64,000 nucleotides of DNA from Hemerocallis citrina (Eukaryota > Streptophyta > Magnoliopsida > Asparagales > Asphodelaceae): assembly GCA_017893485.1 (NCBI GenBank), contig CM030366.1, forward strand, positions 75,521,227-75,585,226, written 5' to 3'. The position numbers were made by a program, and so were the translations under genes. The notes beneath the pieces were generated by a model. It was not told the DNA's origin. It saw nothing but the letters and a program-made list of their open reading frames with translations, and searched no databases. Every line of letters begins with the position of its first letter. Position 1 is the first letter of the stretch. Below, in pieces: positions 19,763-29,259 of this stretch.

Positions 19763-21580
19763 TTAGTTTGGGGGAAACCAAACCCATGAAGAGTTTGACC
19801 TTCCTCCATAAGCAGGAATATAATAAGTAGAATTACACACATTTAACATATATGAGTTAATATAAGCAATTCTATCATTCTGATTTAGACTGACTGGAAC
19901 CCATACTAACTTGTTCTGTCCAGTCGACTTACCAGTGTCCTTCAGTCGACTGTTGGTGTACATCAGTCGACTGGTAGATACATTAGGTCGACTTATAAGA
20001 GGTTTTGATCTCATCGAATAAGATCCAATTTCTCTGGACAGACGACTGGTTGTATGGTTCAGTCGACTTAACCGAACGTTAGTTTTGCTTTTATCACTAA
20101 AATTAACAACCTTAGGTTTTGCAAAGAAATCATACAACTTGTGTGTAACACTAGAAATAGATGCTGATTTATTCTTATTAGTGTTTAAAACAGGAGATTC
20201 TTTTACAGAAGATTTTTTAAAACCAAGTCCATATTTTTGACTAGATGTGACTTGATGATGAAGCATATCATTTAAATTCTCTTTGCCTTTGTTAAACTTA
20301 GATACGTTCTTTGAAATCTCTTCATAATTCTTTTTGAGAGTTTCAAGATCAGTATCTAAATTTTCAATGCGAGAATTTAAGGATTTTACTTCCTTATCAA
20401 TGTTAAGATTTTCTTGATTAAGTGTTTGATTCACTTTCTCAAGATTCTTAACTCTAATTTTTTCTTTCTTTAACTCAAGAAATATTTCATTAAAAGCATC
20501 AAGAAGATCTTCGGAATCATAATTATTTCTTACATGCTCTTGTGCAGCCATGAAACAAACATTTGCCACTTCGTTATTTTCATCCGTTTCTTCTTCGGAA
20601 GATGAATCACTATCATCCCATGTAGCTTGATAAGCCTTCTTGTTCTTGGCAAATTTGTTCTTTGGATATTTGTCCTTCTTGAAGTTGGATGATTTTCCCT
20701 TGTTCTTTGCATTTTCTAAGGGACAATCCTTCTTCATGTGACCTATTTTATTGCACCTGAAACATGTAGGAGGGTCATTAGAATCTTTAACTTTAGAATG
20801 AAACTTACCCTTCTTTAAGAACTTCTTGAATCTCCGAGTGAACATTGCTATTTCTTCTTCATCTTCTTCCTCATCTTCTGAGTCTGTCATGGCTTTAAAA
20901 GCCAATGATTTCTTCTTTGCTTGGTGTGATTCTGTATCTTTCTTTCGATCTTCAAGTTGGACCTCATATGCCATGAGATTGCCAACAAGATTCTCGAGAG
21001 AAAGTGTTGACAAGTCATTCGCTTCTTCTATTGCTGTGGTTTTCTTCTCCCATTCTGGAGTGAGTGCACGTAGGACTTTTCTAACCATCTCTGCTTGAGT
21101 GTAAGTCTTTCCAAGTGCCACAAGAGAGTTTGTGATGTCTGTGAATCTGGTAATCATCTCGGACACAGTCTCATTGTCCTTCATTCTGAACATCTCAAAC
21201 CTGTGGACAAGAACAGAAATTTTAGACTCTTTTACTTTATTCGTTCCTTCATGTGTTACCTCGAGTGTATGCCAAATTTGATGTGCGGTTGTAGCATTTG
21301 ATACACGGTTGAATTCTTCCTTCGTAAGTGCACAAAATAAGGCATTCATTGCTTTGGCATTGTTCATAGTCTGATTCTTTTGATCATCATTCCATTGTGC
21401 ATAAGGAATGGTAGGGGCAGTGTATTCCATCTCTGTCATTTGCCATATCTCATAGTTGATTGATTGAAGATAGATTCTCATTCGGCACTTCCAATAATTG
21501 TAGTTCGTTCCATCAAATAGTGGTGGCCGTTGTGTAGATTGGCCTTCATGGTACTGATTTGTATTTGACGTAGTTGCCAT
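19763..21580 (-). CDS. gag: Copia gag (nucleocapsid polyprotein)
   Basis: The ATG at 21580 starts just inside the primer-binding site. The frame is open further upstream into the LTR, but that part cannot be coding. About 605 residues: an N-terminal UBN2/retrotransposon gag domain (L-F-D-G-x-N-Y-x-x-W-K near residue 25, then the helical capsid region to about 210), a Lys/Glu-rich linker, a CCHC knuckle C-F-R-C-N-K-I-G-H-M-K-K-D-C near residue 275, a coiled coil around 360-430, and a Ser/Arg-rich C-terminus carrying palindrome-derived residues (19921-20069). It ends at a TAA 80-100 bp before the protease D-S-G in another frame. Gag forms the particle around element RNA. Confidence 0.9.
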   Translation of the reverse strand: MATTSNTNQYHEGQSTQRPPLFDGTNYNYWKCRMRIYLQSINYEIWQMTEMEYTAPTIPYAQWNDDQKNQTMNNAKAMNALFCALTKEEFNRVSNATTAHQIWHTLEVTHEGTNKVKESKISVLVHRFEMFRMKDNETVSEMITRFTDITNSLVALGKTYTQAEMVRKVLRALTPEWEKKTTAIEEANDLSTLSLENLVGNLMAYEVQLEDRKKDTESHQAKKKSLAFKAMTDSEDEEEDEEEIAMFTRRFKKFLKKGKFHSKVKDSNDPPTCFRCNKIGHMKKDCPLENAKNKGKSSNFKKDKYPKNKFAKNKKAYQATWDDSDSSSEEETDENNEVANVCFMAAQEHVRNNYDSEDLLDAFNEIFLELKKEKIRVKNLEKVNQTLNQENLNIDKEVKSLNSRIENLDTDLETLKKNYEEISKNVSKFNKGKENLNDMLHHQVTSSQKYGLGFKKSSVKESPVLNTNKNKSASISSVTHKLYDFFAKPKVVNFSDKSKTNVRLSRLNHTTSRLSREIGSYSMRSKPLISRPNVSTSRLMYTNSRLKDTGKSTGQNKLVWVPVSLNQNDRIAYINSYMLNVCNSTYYIPAYGGRSNSSWVWFPPN

Positions 21581-21593
21581 AGCCTGTAACCTT

Positions 21594-21605
21594 GCTCTGA
21601 TACCA
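21594..21605 (-). promoter_or_regulatory. Copia primer-binding site (initiator Met tRNA)
   Basis: On the - strand TGGTATCAGAGC lies two bases after the 5' LTR. It is complementary to the 3' end of plant initiator Met tRNA. Confidence 0.92.
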
Positions 21606-21607
21606 AG

Positions 21608-22996
21608 TGTTGGATCCTGTAGGCAAGACAACAAACACTAGAGGGGGGGTGAATAGTGTTTAATAAAAACTGCGGAAATTTTTCTCGGTGCAGTCGACTG
21701 AGTTAAGGACCAGTCGACTGATATGTTCAAAATAATTGAAAGTAACAACTCTGTGCAGTCGACTGATGAATGAGACAGACAACTGAAGGCACAATGAAAC
21801 TACAACTACAAACGGCACTGACCAGTCGACTGATAGTGCAAGGAGTCGACTGTCCAGAAGCTTTTTGCAGAACTTAAATAAACAAGAATAAATGCAAACA
21901 CAAGATAATCAATCACAGAGTACACAAGATATATCCTGGTTCGGTCCTCCTGACCTACATCCAGTCCCCAAGCAACCCACTTGAGATTTCCACTATTCTT
22001 GAAAAATTACAAGAATACCCTACGGCGTTACGACAACAACCTTGTCTAACCCGTAGTCCTTTCTCTCAACCAGAGAAAGCAGACCCACTCTACTACCAAG
22101 AGTGAAACAACACCGACTCTACAACCTAGAGTAAAAAACACTCTCCAACCGAGAGCAAGAGAACAAGAATACTTTACAGTCAACCTATAGCCTTGTTGTT
22201 GTATGTGTTGATGCACGTGGCTAACAAAATAGGTCGACTTCTATACTCAGTCCAGAGCGAATTCAATGCTATACTGAACTGAATGTAGAGAACCAAAGTG
22301 TGTGAACTTGAAAGCTTTGTTTCTCACAAAAAAATCACTTAGAATGTTTTTCAAGAGTGCTCGGATTTCAAAGTAAAATTCTGTAGGTCTTTTCAGTGAG
22401 ATCTGAACTCTACTTAAAGAGTTTGATCTCCTGAACGTTGGGAAACAGTTACTCAACTGTCAACCAACAGATCTAAGCTTTTGAGTTCGAAAAAAATTCG
22501 ATTTTGAAGAACAGAAAACGGTCAAACGCTCTCGAACAGTCGACTGGGTTGCCATATGAGTCGACTAATCAGAGTTTGAATAATTTTAAACAGTTTTGTA
22601 CTATCAGTCGACTGGCAGAAGCTTAAGTCGACTGGTACTCAAGAGTTAAAATTCTTCAAACTGTTTTGACTCTTTTTGGGGGTTTTAAAGAGATACACAT
22701 TATGAAATTTTGAGTGTGTGTGTGTGTGTGACAAGGCTTTACAACAGACTAAGACTCAACAAAAGTAAAAATACAATGTTGACAAGACACAATAATTTAA
22801 CACATTTGAGCTTGAAGTCTTGAGTCTTGAGTCTTGAATTGAGTCTTGATCCTTGTCTTGAAGTCTTCATCTGTATCCTTTTAAGCTTGTTCATTTGTTC
22901 AGCTAGAATTGTCTTTGGTATGTACACTGCAATGTTAGCTGTATAATATAGACACATGTTGCACTATGTTGTGATCATCAAAATCAAGAATCAACA
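21608..22996 (-). repeat. Copia 5' LTR
   Basis: 1389 bp, TGTTGATTC...GATCCAACA on the - strand. It contains the same palindrome pairs as the 3' LTR. Confidence 0.95.
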
Positions 22997-23001
22997 GAAG
23001 G

Positions 23002-23562
23002 AGATCTTCGGAATGTCCGGGGGGAACATTCGGATCTGATTATAGCCGGAGAAGGCATCCATGAAGCTGAGGAGTTCATGGCCCGAGGTGGCGTCAATGA
23101 GGGTGTCGATATTTGGGAGAGGGAATGGATCCTTCGGACACGCCTTATTCAGGTCAGTGAAGTCGATGCATATCCTCCAAGAACCGTTGGACTTCTTGAC
23201 CATTACAACATTGGAGAGCCACTCGGGGTAGTTCACCTCCTGTATGAACCGTGCCTTTAAGAGTTTATCGACCTCCTCCTTGATGGCCTGCTGTCGCTCG
23301 GGAGCGAATTTTCGCCTCTTCTGCTGAACCGGTTAGAACCCCGGTTCGACACTTAGGCGGTGGACTAGCAGCTCCTCGGAAATCCCGGGCATATCCACGG
23401 CTGACCAAGCAAACAGGTCGCGGTTATCCCGGATGCATTGCACCAAGTCAGAACATAGTGCAGTCGGCAAGGACTTGCTGATGAGGAACTTTCTACTCGG
23501 GTCCTCGTCCGAAAAGGGCACTTCTTCCAACTCGTCCGCCGGCTCGGATGTGGGTCAGACAT
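23002..23562 (-). pseudogene. pol: Tat1 pol, N-terminal RT part, cut by the copia insertion
   Basis: On the - strand the frame gives the linker with F-A-W-S-A-x-D-M-P-G-I, an in-frame TAA near 23333-23335, then P-V-Q-Q-K-R-R-K-F-A-P-E-R and the RT N-terminus with W-L-S-N-V-V-M-V-K-K, W-R-I-C-I-D-F, K-A-C-P-K-D-P-F-P-L-P and the first RT Asp in F-M-D-A-F-S-G-Y-N-Q-I. It breaks at the GAAGG duplication (22997-23001), and the rest of the domain resumes at 13140. The RT catalytic set is thus split over 9.9 kb. Besides the insertion, the TAA would already have blocked a full polyprotein. Confidence 0.88.
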
Positions 23563-26014
23563 TTGGCTCGGGGATTTCTAGAGTCTCGAGGGAGAGCACC
23601 GGTCCCCCGGTGGAAGTCATATAGCACTTCCGAGCAGTCTCTTGGCTGCCCCTGACTTCTCCCACTCCCGATCGAGTGGGGAACTTCATTTTAAGGTGGT
23701 ACGCTGAAGGGACAGCTTCCAGGGCAGCTAGGCCAGGTCGGCCTAGGATGACATTATATGCGGCCGGGACGTCGACGACCATAAAGTCCATCGGCTCGGT
23801 CCGGGTAGTAGGGGTCTTCCCAGTAGTTACGTCTAGGGTTATAACCCCCTCGACAGTTACTGGAACCCCCGTGAACCCGTGGAGCATGTAACCGGCCGGC
23901 TTGAGACGGTCCCGAGACAGCTGCAGCCCTCGGAAGGCCGAGAGGAAGAGGATGTTCACCGAGCTCCCGTTATCTACCAGGACCCTCTGCACCTTGAAGT
24001 TTGCCATGCGAAGGTCGATGACGAGGGCGTCACAGTGGGGAGTTCGGACCCCCTCGAGGTCTTCGTCAGAGAAAGTCACCGGGACTCCGATGCCTTTGGG
24101 AGGAGGGGCGCTGTGAACTGAATTGACCTCTCGGACGAAGGCCTTCCGAGAGGAGTTGGAGGAACCCCCCATGGGGCCTCCGTGGATGAGGTGCAGGACT
24201 CGTTCCTCCTCGAACTTGGGCATCTCCTCGCGCCGCTTGGAGCGCTTGTTAGCCCCCCGAGGCGGAGGAGTGTTGCGATCCGCCCGATCGTTTGCCTTTA
24301 CAAATTTGGCCAATTGCCCCCTCTGGATGAGGGCCTCGATTTCATTTTTCAACGCCCGGTAGTCGTTGGTGTCATGGTCGTGGTCCCGATGGTAACGGCA
24401 CCATTTTTCTTTATTCCTCCTCTTGGCCGGTGTGTTCATCCTCGGCACTGGAGGTATGACCCCCTCCTTCTCCACTTCCATCAGGATGGTGGAGACATTG
24501 GTGGTGAGGGGAGTGAACTTCTCGAACCTAGGGGGAGGACGGCGCTGACCGCCGTTGTCCTTCTGCATCTTCTTGGACCCCTCCTCCTCCGTCGCCTTCC
24601 TCTTCGATCCGGAGGCCGATCCCCGAAGTTTGGGAGACACTCGGCCTCTTCCGCCCGAATGTACTTCTCGCACCTTAGGAGAAGATCGGCGAAGTTGTGC
24701 TAGGGCTTCTTGGCGAGGGACGACCGGAGGTTGGAGTTGAGGATGTTCGACTGGAACGCAACAGTCGCCACTGACTGGTCTAGGGAGGCGATAGACCTGA
24801 CCTCTGCGGTGAATCTCTTCACATAGTCCCTCAGCTTCTCTCCCCTTTCTTGCCGCAGGTTGAGTAGGGAGAGGCTCGTCTTCTCAGCTCGCCTGCTACT
24901 CACAAAGTGAGTTATGAACAGCGTTTCGAACTGCTCGAACGAGAAGATGGAAGAGGGAGCGAGCCTGGAGTACCATTCCCGAGCCGACCCCCTGAGGGTG
25001 GCGGGGAAGGTCTTGCAGAGCATGGCGTCGGAAGCTTGATGGATCAGCATTAAGGTCTTGAAGCTTTCGACGTGATCAAACTGCGGAGGTTTGAAACCCC
25101 TCGGTATGGGGGCCTCCATGATCGTCCGAGAGAAGGGAGGTCTGCTGGGACGGACGGTCCCTGCTCTAGACTCCTCCTCTCTGTCCATGCGACCGATGCG
25201 CCTCTCCACCTCATGGAGACGGCGGTTAAGGGCATCGTCCCTCCGCTGGTAATCAAACGATCCCCTGGACTCTTCTTCATAGGAAGGGGAGCGGAGACTG
25301 CGGCGCCGGTAGTCCTGGGATCGGCGGGGGCTATAGTGATGCTGCTGGTGACTGGGAGCCGGGAGAGGACTTCTGGATCGGTGGCGAGGACTGGGAACCC
25401 GCGGGGTTTTGGAACCCTCTGGGCATTTTGGTTGTTGGGGCGAAGGTTGAGGGCCTGCAGCACGGTCTCCTGAAATTGTAGGAACTCGGCACGAGTGATA
25501 GGTGTCTCATTGTTCCTCGGATGATGCCGATCCGCAGGGGAATGTGGCATCCTCCTACGGCGCTCGGGAGATGCCGCTCGGCCCCGTCGGTCTGGAGACC
25601 TCCTACTGTCTCGGCGATGAGGAGATCGGTCACCATGATGCTGGCGGGAGGCTCCCTCTCGGGCCCACCTCTCATCTAGGTGGGTGCGAAGGTCCTCATC
25701 CTTTTGGCGGTTCAGAACGGTGTTGCGGAGGTCGGGGTGATGAGAGGCCATTGAATCTGAGGAGGCATTATGAACCGAGACATGGTCTGGGTGTAGGGGT
25801 TGTTTCTGTCTCCGCCCGTTATGGCCGGAAGAGCCATTGGGGGGTTGTTGTTTGGGAAGAGGAGGTTGGCCCTGTTGGACCGGGGAGGAAGTTCAGGCTG
25901 TGGAGCAGGATTGACAGGGACTTCCTCCGGCTGATCGGCAGGATTGGGTCCGCGGTTGGACCCTCTAGATCTGACCTTCTTTGGAGGCATGGTTGGAGAA
26001 GGGCTAGATGACAA
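23555..26014 (-). pseudogene. gag: Tat1 gag-protease, broken by frameshifts
   Basis: Four open pieces in shifting frames make up one gag-protease: 26014-25712 (Pro/Asn-rich start), 25751-25050 (Arg/His-rich), 25209-24700 (retrotransposon gag domain with A-R-E-W-Y-S-R-L and F-E-Q-F-E-T-L-F) and 24673-23555 (zinc-knuckle region and retropepsin). Compared with Tat2, about a dozen residues are missing just before the E-S-F-K-T-L block. The knuckle has Tyr where the last Cys should be and Asp for the conserved Gly, so it is unlikely to bind zinc. The protease keeps D-N-G-S and the I-L-G-R-P-G flap-side motif. It cannot yield a full gag now. Confidence 0.85.
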
Positions 26015-26042
26015 GGAAGAGGCGGAGGCTGTTCGTGTGGTT

Positions 26043-26063
26043 GTTTCCCATAGACGGTGCCAA
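26043..26063 (-). promoter_or_regulatory. Tat1 primer-binding site
   Basis: On the - strand TTGGCACCGTCTATGGGAAA lies two bases after the 5' LTR. It resembles the Tat2 site (34003-34021) and, in its first bases, the 3' end of tRNA-Asp. The primer tRNA is therefore an inference. Confidence 0.7.
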
Positions 26064-26065
26064 TC

Positions 26066-26654
26066 TGTTACCGCTGATTTCGGTGTGGGGGTAAACAGAT
26101 GAGATTTGTGAGTTCGAGAAAAACCTGAACAGCGGATCCAAGCTTTCTGATTCCTGCCGCAACCTGCAAGGAAGTGCGAGACACCGGGGTTGATCCCGGC
26201 GACGCACCCTCCGACGCTCTTGTTAGTAACCAGAAGAGATTAAGAAAGAGCTTAAGGTGGAAAAAGAGTGATTACCTGGTCACAGTGGTAGAGGGGAGGT
26301 ATTTATAGTCGCCAGGGGAGTGATTATGGACTTGATTCCCTGTGTAACTGCCAGGAGTAAAATCCTCACAGTCTGTTTAGGAAACTAATCCCTGATTCCC
26401 GGTGAGAGTAAATCAGGCCCGTTGACCTGGTCAGATCAGTGACCCTGATTTGCCTCTTGTTGGTCTGGTTCGCCTCGGGTCGGGACCCGTACCCAATTGG
26501 AGTGGATCCGTTTGTGGGTTATTGGATCTGTGAGAAGGAGATCCAATACCCGTTTCGGACCCATTTGTATGTGAAATTACCATTTTACCCCCGAGATTCA
26601 AGATTCGCGCCCAATCTGGACGGTTCCGATTTAACCCCATTTTTAGCCATATCA
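26066..26654 (-). repeat. Tat1 5' LTR
   Basis: 589 bp, TGATATGGC...GGTAACA in element orientation. It pairs with 1920-2509. TATA-like CTATAAATACC lies near 26299-26309 (- strand). Confidence 0.92.
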
Positions 26655-26659
26655 GGTAT

Positions 26660-28075
26660 CATGTAAGAGTTATTATGTCATGCCAAGTCGAGTCTTGTGT
26701 TTATTACTATCTAGGTAGCACTTCATGCGTCCATCCTTTTACCACATGGTTGCTACATTCAAACAAGTTTGCGTTTAGATTTCGTAGGGGATTCTATAGG
26801 TCATGTACTCGGGTATTCACAGGATCAAAAAACTTGGTCTTTAAACTTTTTCGGTAACAGAAAATTAACTTGGTCGGTAAACTTGATCGGTAACTTGGTC
26901 TAGTAAACCTGGTCGATAACTTGATCGGTAAACTTGATCAGTAACTTGGTCGGTAAACTTGACCGGTAACTTGGTCGGTAAACTTGATCGGTAAACATGT
27001 CATACAGGAAACACGACTCCCCTTCCGAGTATAGGCTTCTATATTGTCCGCTACTAGATCTTTCCCTTAACCCCGGCTTAGTTATTTGTTATTATTATCA
27101 AACAGGCATATACGTGTACAGAGGGCAAGAATAACATGGCATGAACAAGTAACAGGTTCAGGTTGCAAGATAAATATGTACAGGTGAAAGACAACTCATA
27201 AAATTATAGAACAACAAAAGTTCTAGTTCAGGACAGCAAGACAGTACTGCACTAAATCTAGGATTCCCGTGCAAACCTGGATCTATCAAAGAATCTGGAA
27301 AATAGACTCCCGACCGAATCTAGAAAATATATATAAGCCATATAGTGTTTCACAGAAACAAGGGTCAAAACAGATTTGAATCCAGAAAATACGTTCAGCC
27401 AGAAATCAGAAGTTTGTATTCAAGAACAGGAAAACAGCATGAAAACTCATTAATTAAATCCACAAAAAATCTGAGGTATTCCCCTATATGTGCAGCATCA
27501 GAATATAAAGTTTCATAATTTTTCAATATAAATAGTTTAGTCAAAAAAAACCAGAAAATATCAAGATGCAGTAATTTTGTAAATCTGGAATTATAAACAC
27601 CGCAGTACGTAAACAGCAATATCCCACAAACTATAAATCAAAATCCAAACCCGTCAAAAGTATGATAAAATAGACACAGTAGTATAACTTTTATATTCAT
27701 AAATATTTTACAAACAGTAAGTAGAATTAGGTCAAATATCAGGTTCTTTACTGAACAATATGAAAATTCTGCATGTATAGTAATTGTTTGGAAACATAGA
27801 ACGGTTTGTAAAACTCATCAAATAAATCTACAAAAGTTCAGGGTTAATACCAATCATGTCTAGTTGTATTGTGCAAAATATTGGATCAAAATAATACTTT
27901 TAAAATTATGATAAAAATAGATTACTCTTCAGAATTCATAGAAAACAAAATCTGAAAATCTCTCTACACCTCTGTAGTAAAATAGACATAACTCGCAACT
28001 CGTAAAACGAAACTGAGATTTGTCAGAAGGGTTGGAAAATAGACAGAATTCTCTACAGTTCATGTTCACAAATAA
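26660..28075 (-). repeat. AC solo LTR, middle segment
   Basis: Continuation of AC after Tat1, aligned by eye with about 28865-30330 of solo LTR B. It includes the conserved block CCTTCCGAGTA / ATCTTTCCCTTAA near 27005-27090 and ends at the AATAA target of B. AT-rich, no gene. Short ORFs do not resemble proteins. Confidence 0.75.
26855..26998. repeat. Tandem GGTAACTTGGTC / GGTAAACTTGATC array
   Basis: Around nine copies of a 15-16 bp unit alternate between GGTAACTTGGTC and GGTAAACTTGATC, inside AC. It is a local expansion, since the matching place in B has none. Confidence 0.8.
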
Positions 28076-28639
28076 TGTCACGCCCCGCTTCCCAAAAAGA
28101 AATACGGAATATGAGTACGCGACAAAAGCCCAGCGAATGATTTTCATCATCCATAAGTTGTTCAAGAATCTTTACAACATATCACAATATAATCACAGTT
28201 GGAAGCCAGAAAAGTCAACCACATGCACATATGAACCAAATACCAACAAGAATACTTGAAATAAAATATATTAATCTCAAATAGTCATGATCTGAAATAC
28301 ACAAAAAAATCCTGGTCACATTGCCCAAATACAAGAATAAATACAAGTACAAGAGACATTATTGTTCAAAATAAGCAACAAGAATAATAATAGAAAATTC
28401 CAGCATCTAGTACATCATGTCACCAATACCGTCTGGAAACTGTCCTCCAAAATCTGCAATTCAACGAATACAGGAAAGAGGGAAAGAGAAAAACAAGTAC
28501 ACGTCAATTGTATGTTATGGGCCACTTATAATGTAGGATACAAGCACATGGGGAAACTAACTAGCGACATGGTATAAGCATGATGTCAAAATAAACAACT
28601 AGCATGACAAAGTGAACAAGTGTAAATGGCATAAATCAA

Positions 28640-28860
28640 GTGTCAAGTAATCAAGTATCATGTAAGCATGCATCAAGTGTCAAGTATTATGTAAGCATGT
28701 ATCAAGAGTCAAGTAAACAAGTATCTTATAAACATGTGAAAAGTATCGAGTACCAAGTAATCATGTATCGAGTGTCAAGTATCAAGCAAGCATGTATCAT
28801 GTATCAAGTAACAGGTAAACAGGTAATCATGTAACGGGATAATCAGGTATACAGGAAATC
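28640..28860. repeat. Degenerate CAAGTATCATGTAAGCATG repeats in B
   Basis: Irregular copies of CAAGT(A/G)TCAAGTA and GTAAGCATGTATCAAGTG. This is the counterpart of the AACAGGTAA repeats at 1790-1919 in AC. Confidence 0.65.
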
Positions 28861-29029
28861 AGATTATGTCATGTCAAGTCTTGTTATTTTACTATCTAGG
28901 TAGAACTTCATGCATCCATCATTTTACTACATGGTTGCTACAGTCAAAACAATTTCATTTTAGATTTCATAGTGGACCATAGAGGGTAAGTGTACTCAGA
29001 GATCAGAACAGGTAATAGGTTTATGAAGC

Positions 29030-29240
29030 AACAGTTCCACGAATCATCCGATTCATGCAGCAACAGGTTCATGAAGCAACAGGTACATGACCAACGGGTC
29101 CGTGCAGCAACAAGTAACAGGTACATGAACCAACAGGTCCATGCAGCAATAAGTAACAGGTACATGAACCAACAGGTCCATGCAGTAATAAATAATAGGT
29201 ACATGAACCAACAGGTCCATGCAGCAATAGGTTCATGTAT
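29030..29240. repeat. Tandem repeats with ACATGAACCAACAGGTCC core in B
   Basis: About four units of roughly 45 bp (GTACATGAACCAACAGGTCC and CATGCAGCAATAAGTAAC). The 87- and 100-residue ORFs over it are periodic and not genes. Confidence 0.75.
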
Positions 29241-29259
29241 CAACATGAATTAAAATGGG

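Larger units (their letters stand above)
13224..22650. repeat. Dispersed paired palindrome CAGTCGACTG across the copia element
   Basis: Half-site pairs are listed by start, with spacing: 13224/13244 (20), 13289/13309 (20), 13356/13376 (20), 14070/14091 (21), 14138/14158 (20), 14675/14695 (20), 14768/14790 (22), 16411/16431 (20), 16477/16497 (20), 16545/16566 (21), 18275/18296/18314/18335 (21, 18, 21), 19921/19943/19964/19985 (22, 21, 21), 20039/20060 (21), and the 5' LTR copies from 21691/21711 (20). Some half-sites carry one or two mismatches. By chance a fixed 10-mer is expected well under once in 64 kb. Confidence 0.92.
13141..22996 (-). mobile_element. Sirevirus-like Ty1/copia element with env-position ORF (9.86 kb)
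   Basis: LTRs at 21608-22996 (5') and 13141-14537 (3') with TGTTG...CAACA ends, flanked by the perfect duplication GAAGG (13136-13140 and 22997-23001) inside the Tat1 RT. The primer-binding site matches initiator Met tRNA. Gag, pol (integrase before RT, the copia order) and an extra ORF downstream of pol follow. Two purine tracts of the GGGGGAG type before the 3' LTR and about 1.4-kb LTRs fit the Sirevirus group. By eye the LTRs differ at roughly 20 sites of 1390, less than the Tat1 LTRs, as nesting requires. The element is saturated with the palindrome CAGTCGACTG. Confidence 0.95.
1920..26654 (-). mobile_element. Tat1: full-length Tat-lineage Ty3/gypsy element (14.9 kb without the copia)
   Basis: Two LTRs of about 590 bp (1920-2509 and 26066-26654) are flanked by the perfect duplication GGTAT (1915-1919 and 26655-26659). 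Reading on the - strand, the order is 5' LTR, primer-binding site, gag-protease, RT, RNase H, second RNase H, integrase, tandem repeats, an antisense gene block on the + strand (5122-9123), hairpins and direct repeats, purine tract, 3' LTR. Two RNase H domains in a row are a hallmark of the Tat lineage. The LTRs differ at about 17 positions plus an indel, so it is moderately old. Gag has frameshifts, pol has nonsense codons, and a copia element interrupts RT. Confidence 0.93.

Noticed and set aside
21594..21605. tRNA-Met-like match
   Set aside because: Only 12 bases matching a tRNA 3' end: a primer-binding site, not a tRNA gene. The same holds at 62318.
28990..29253. 87-codon ORF with repeated N-R-Y-M-N-Q-Q-V-H-A
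   Set aside because: Direct translation of the 45-bp tandem repeat in LTR B; no protein similarity.
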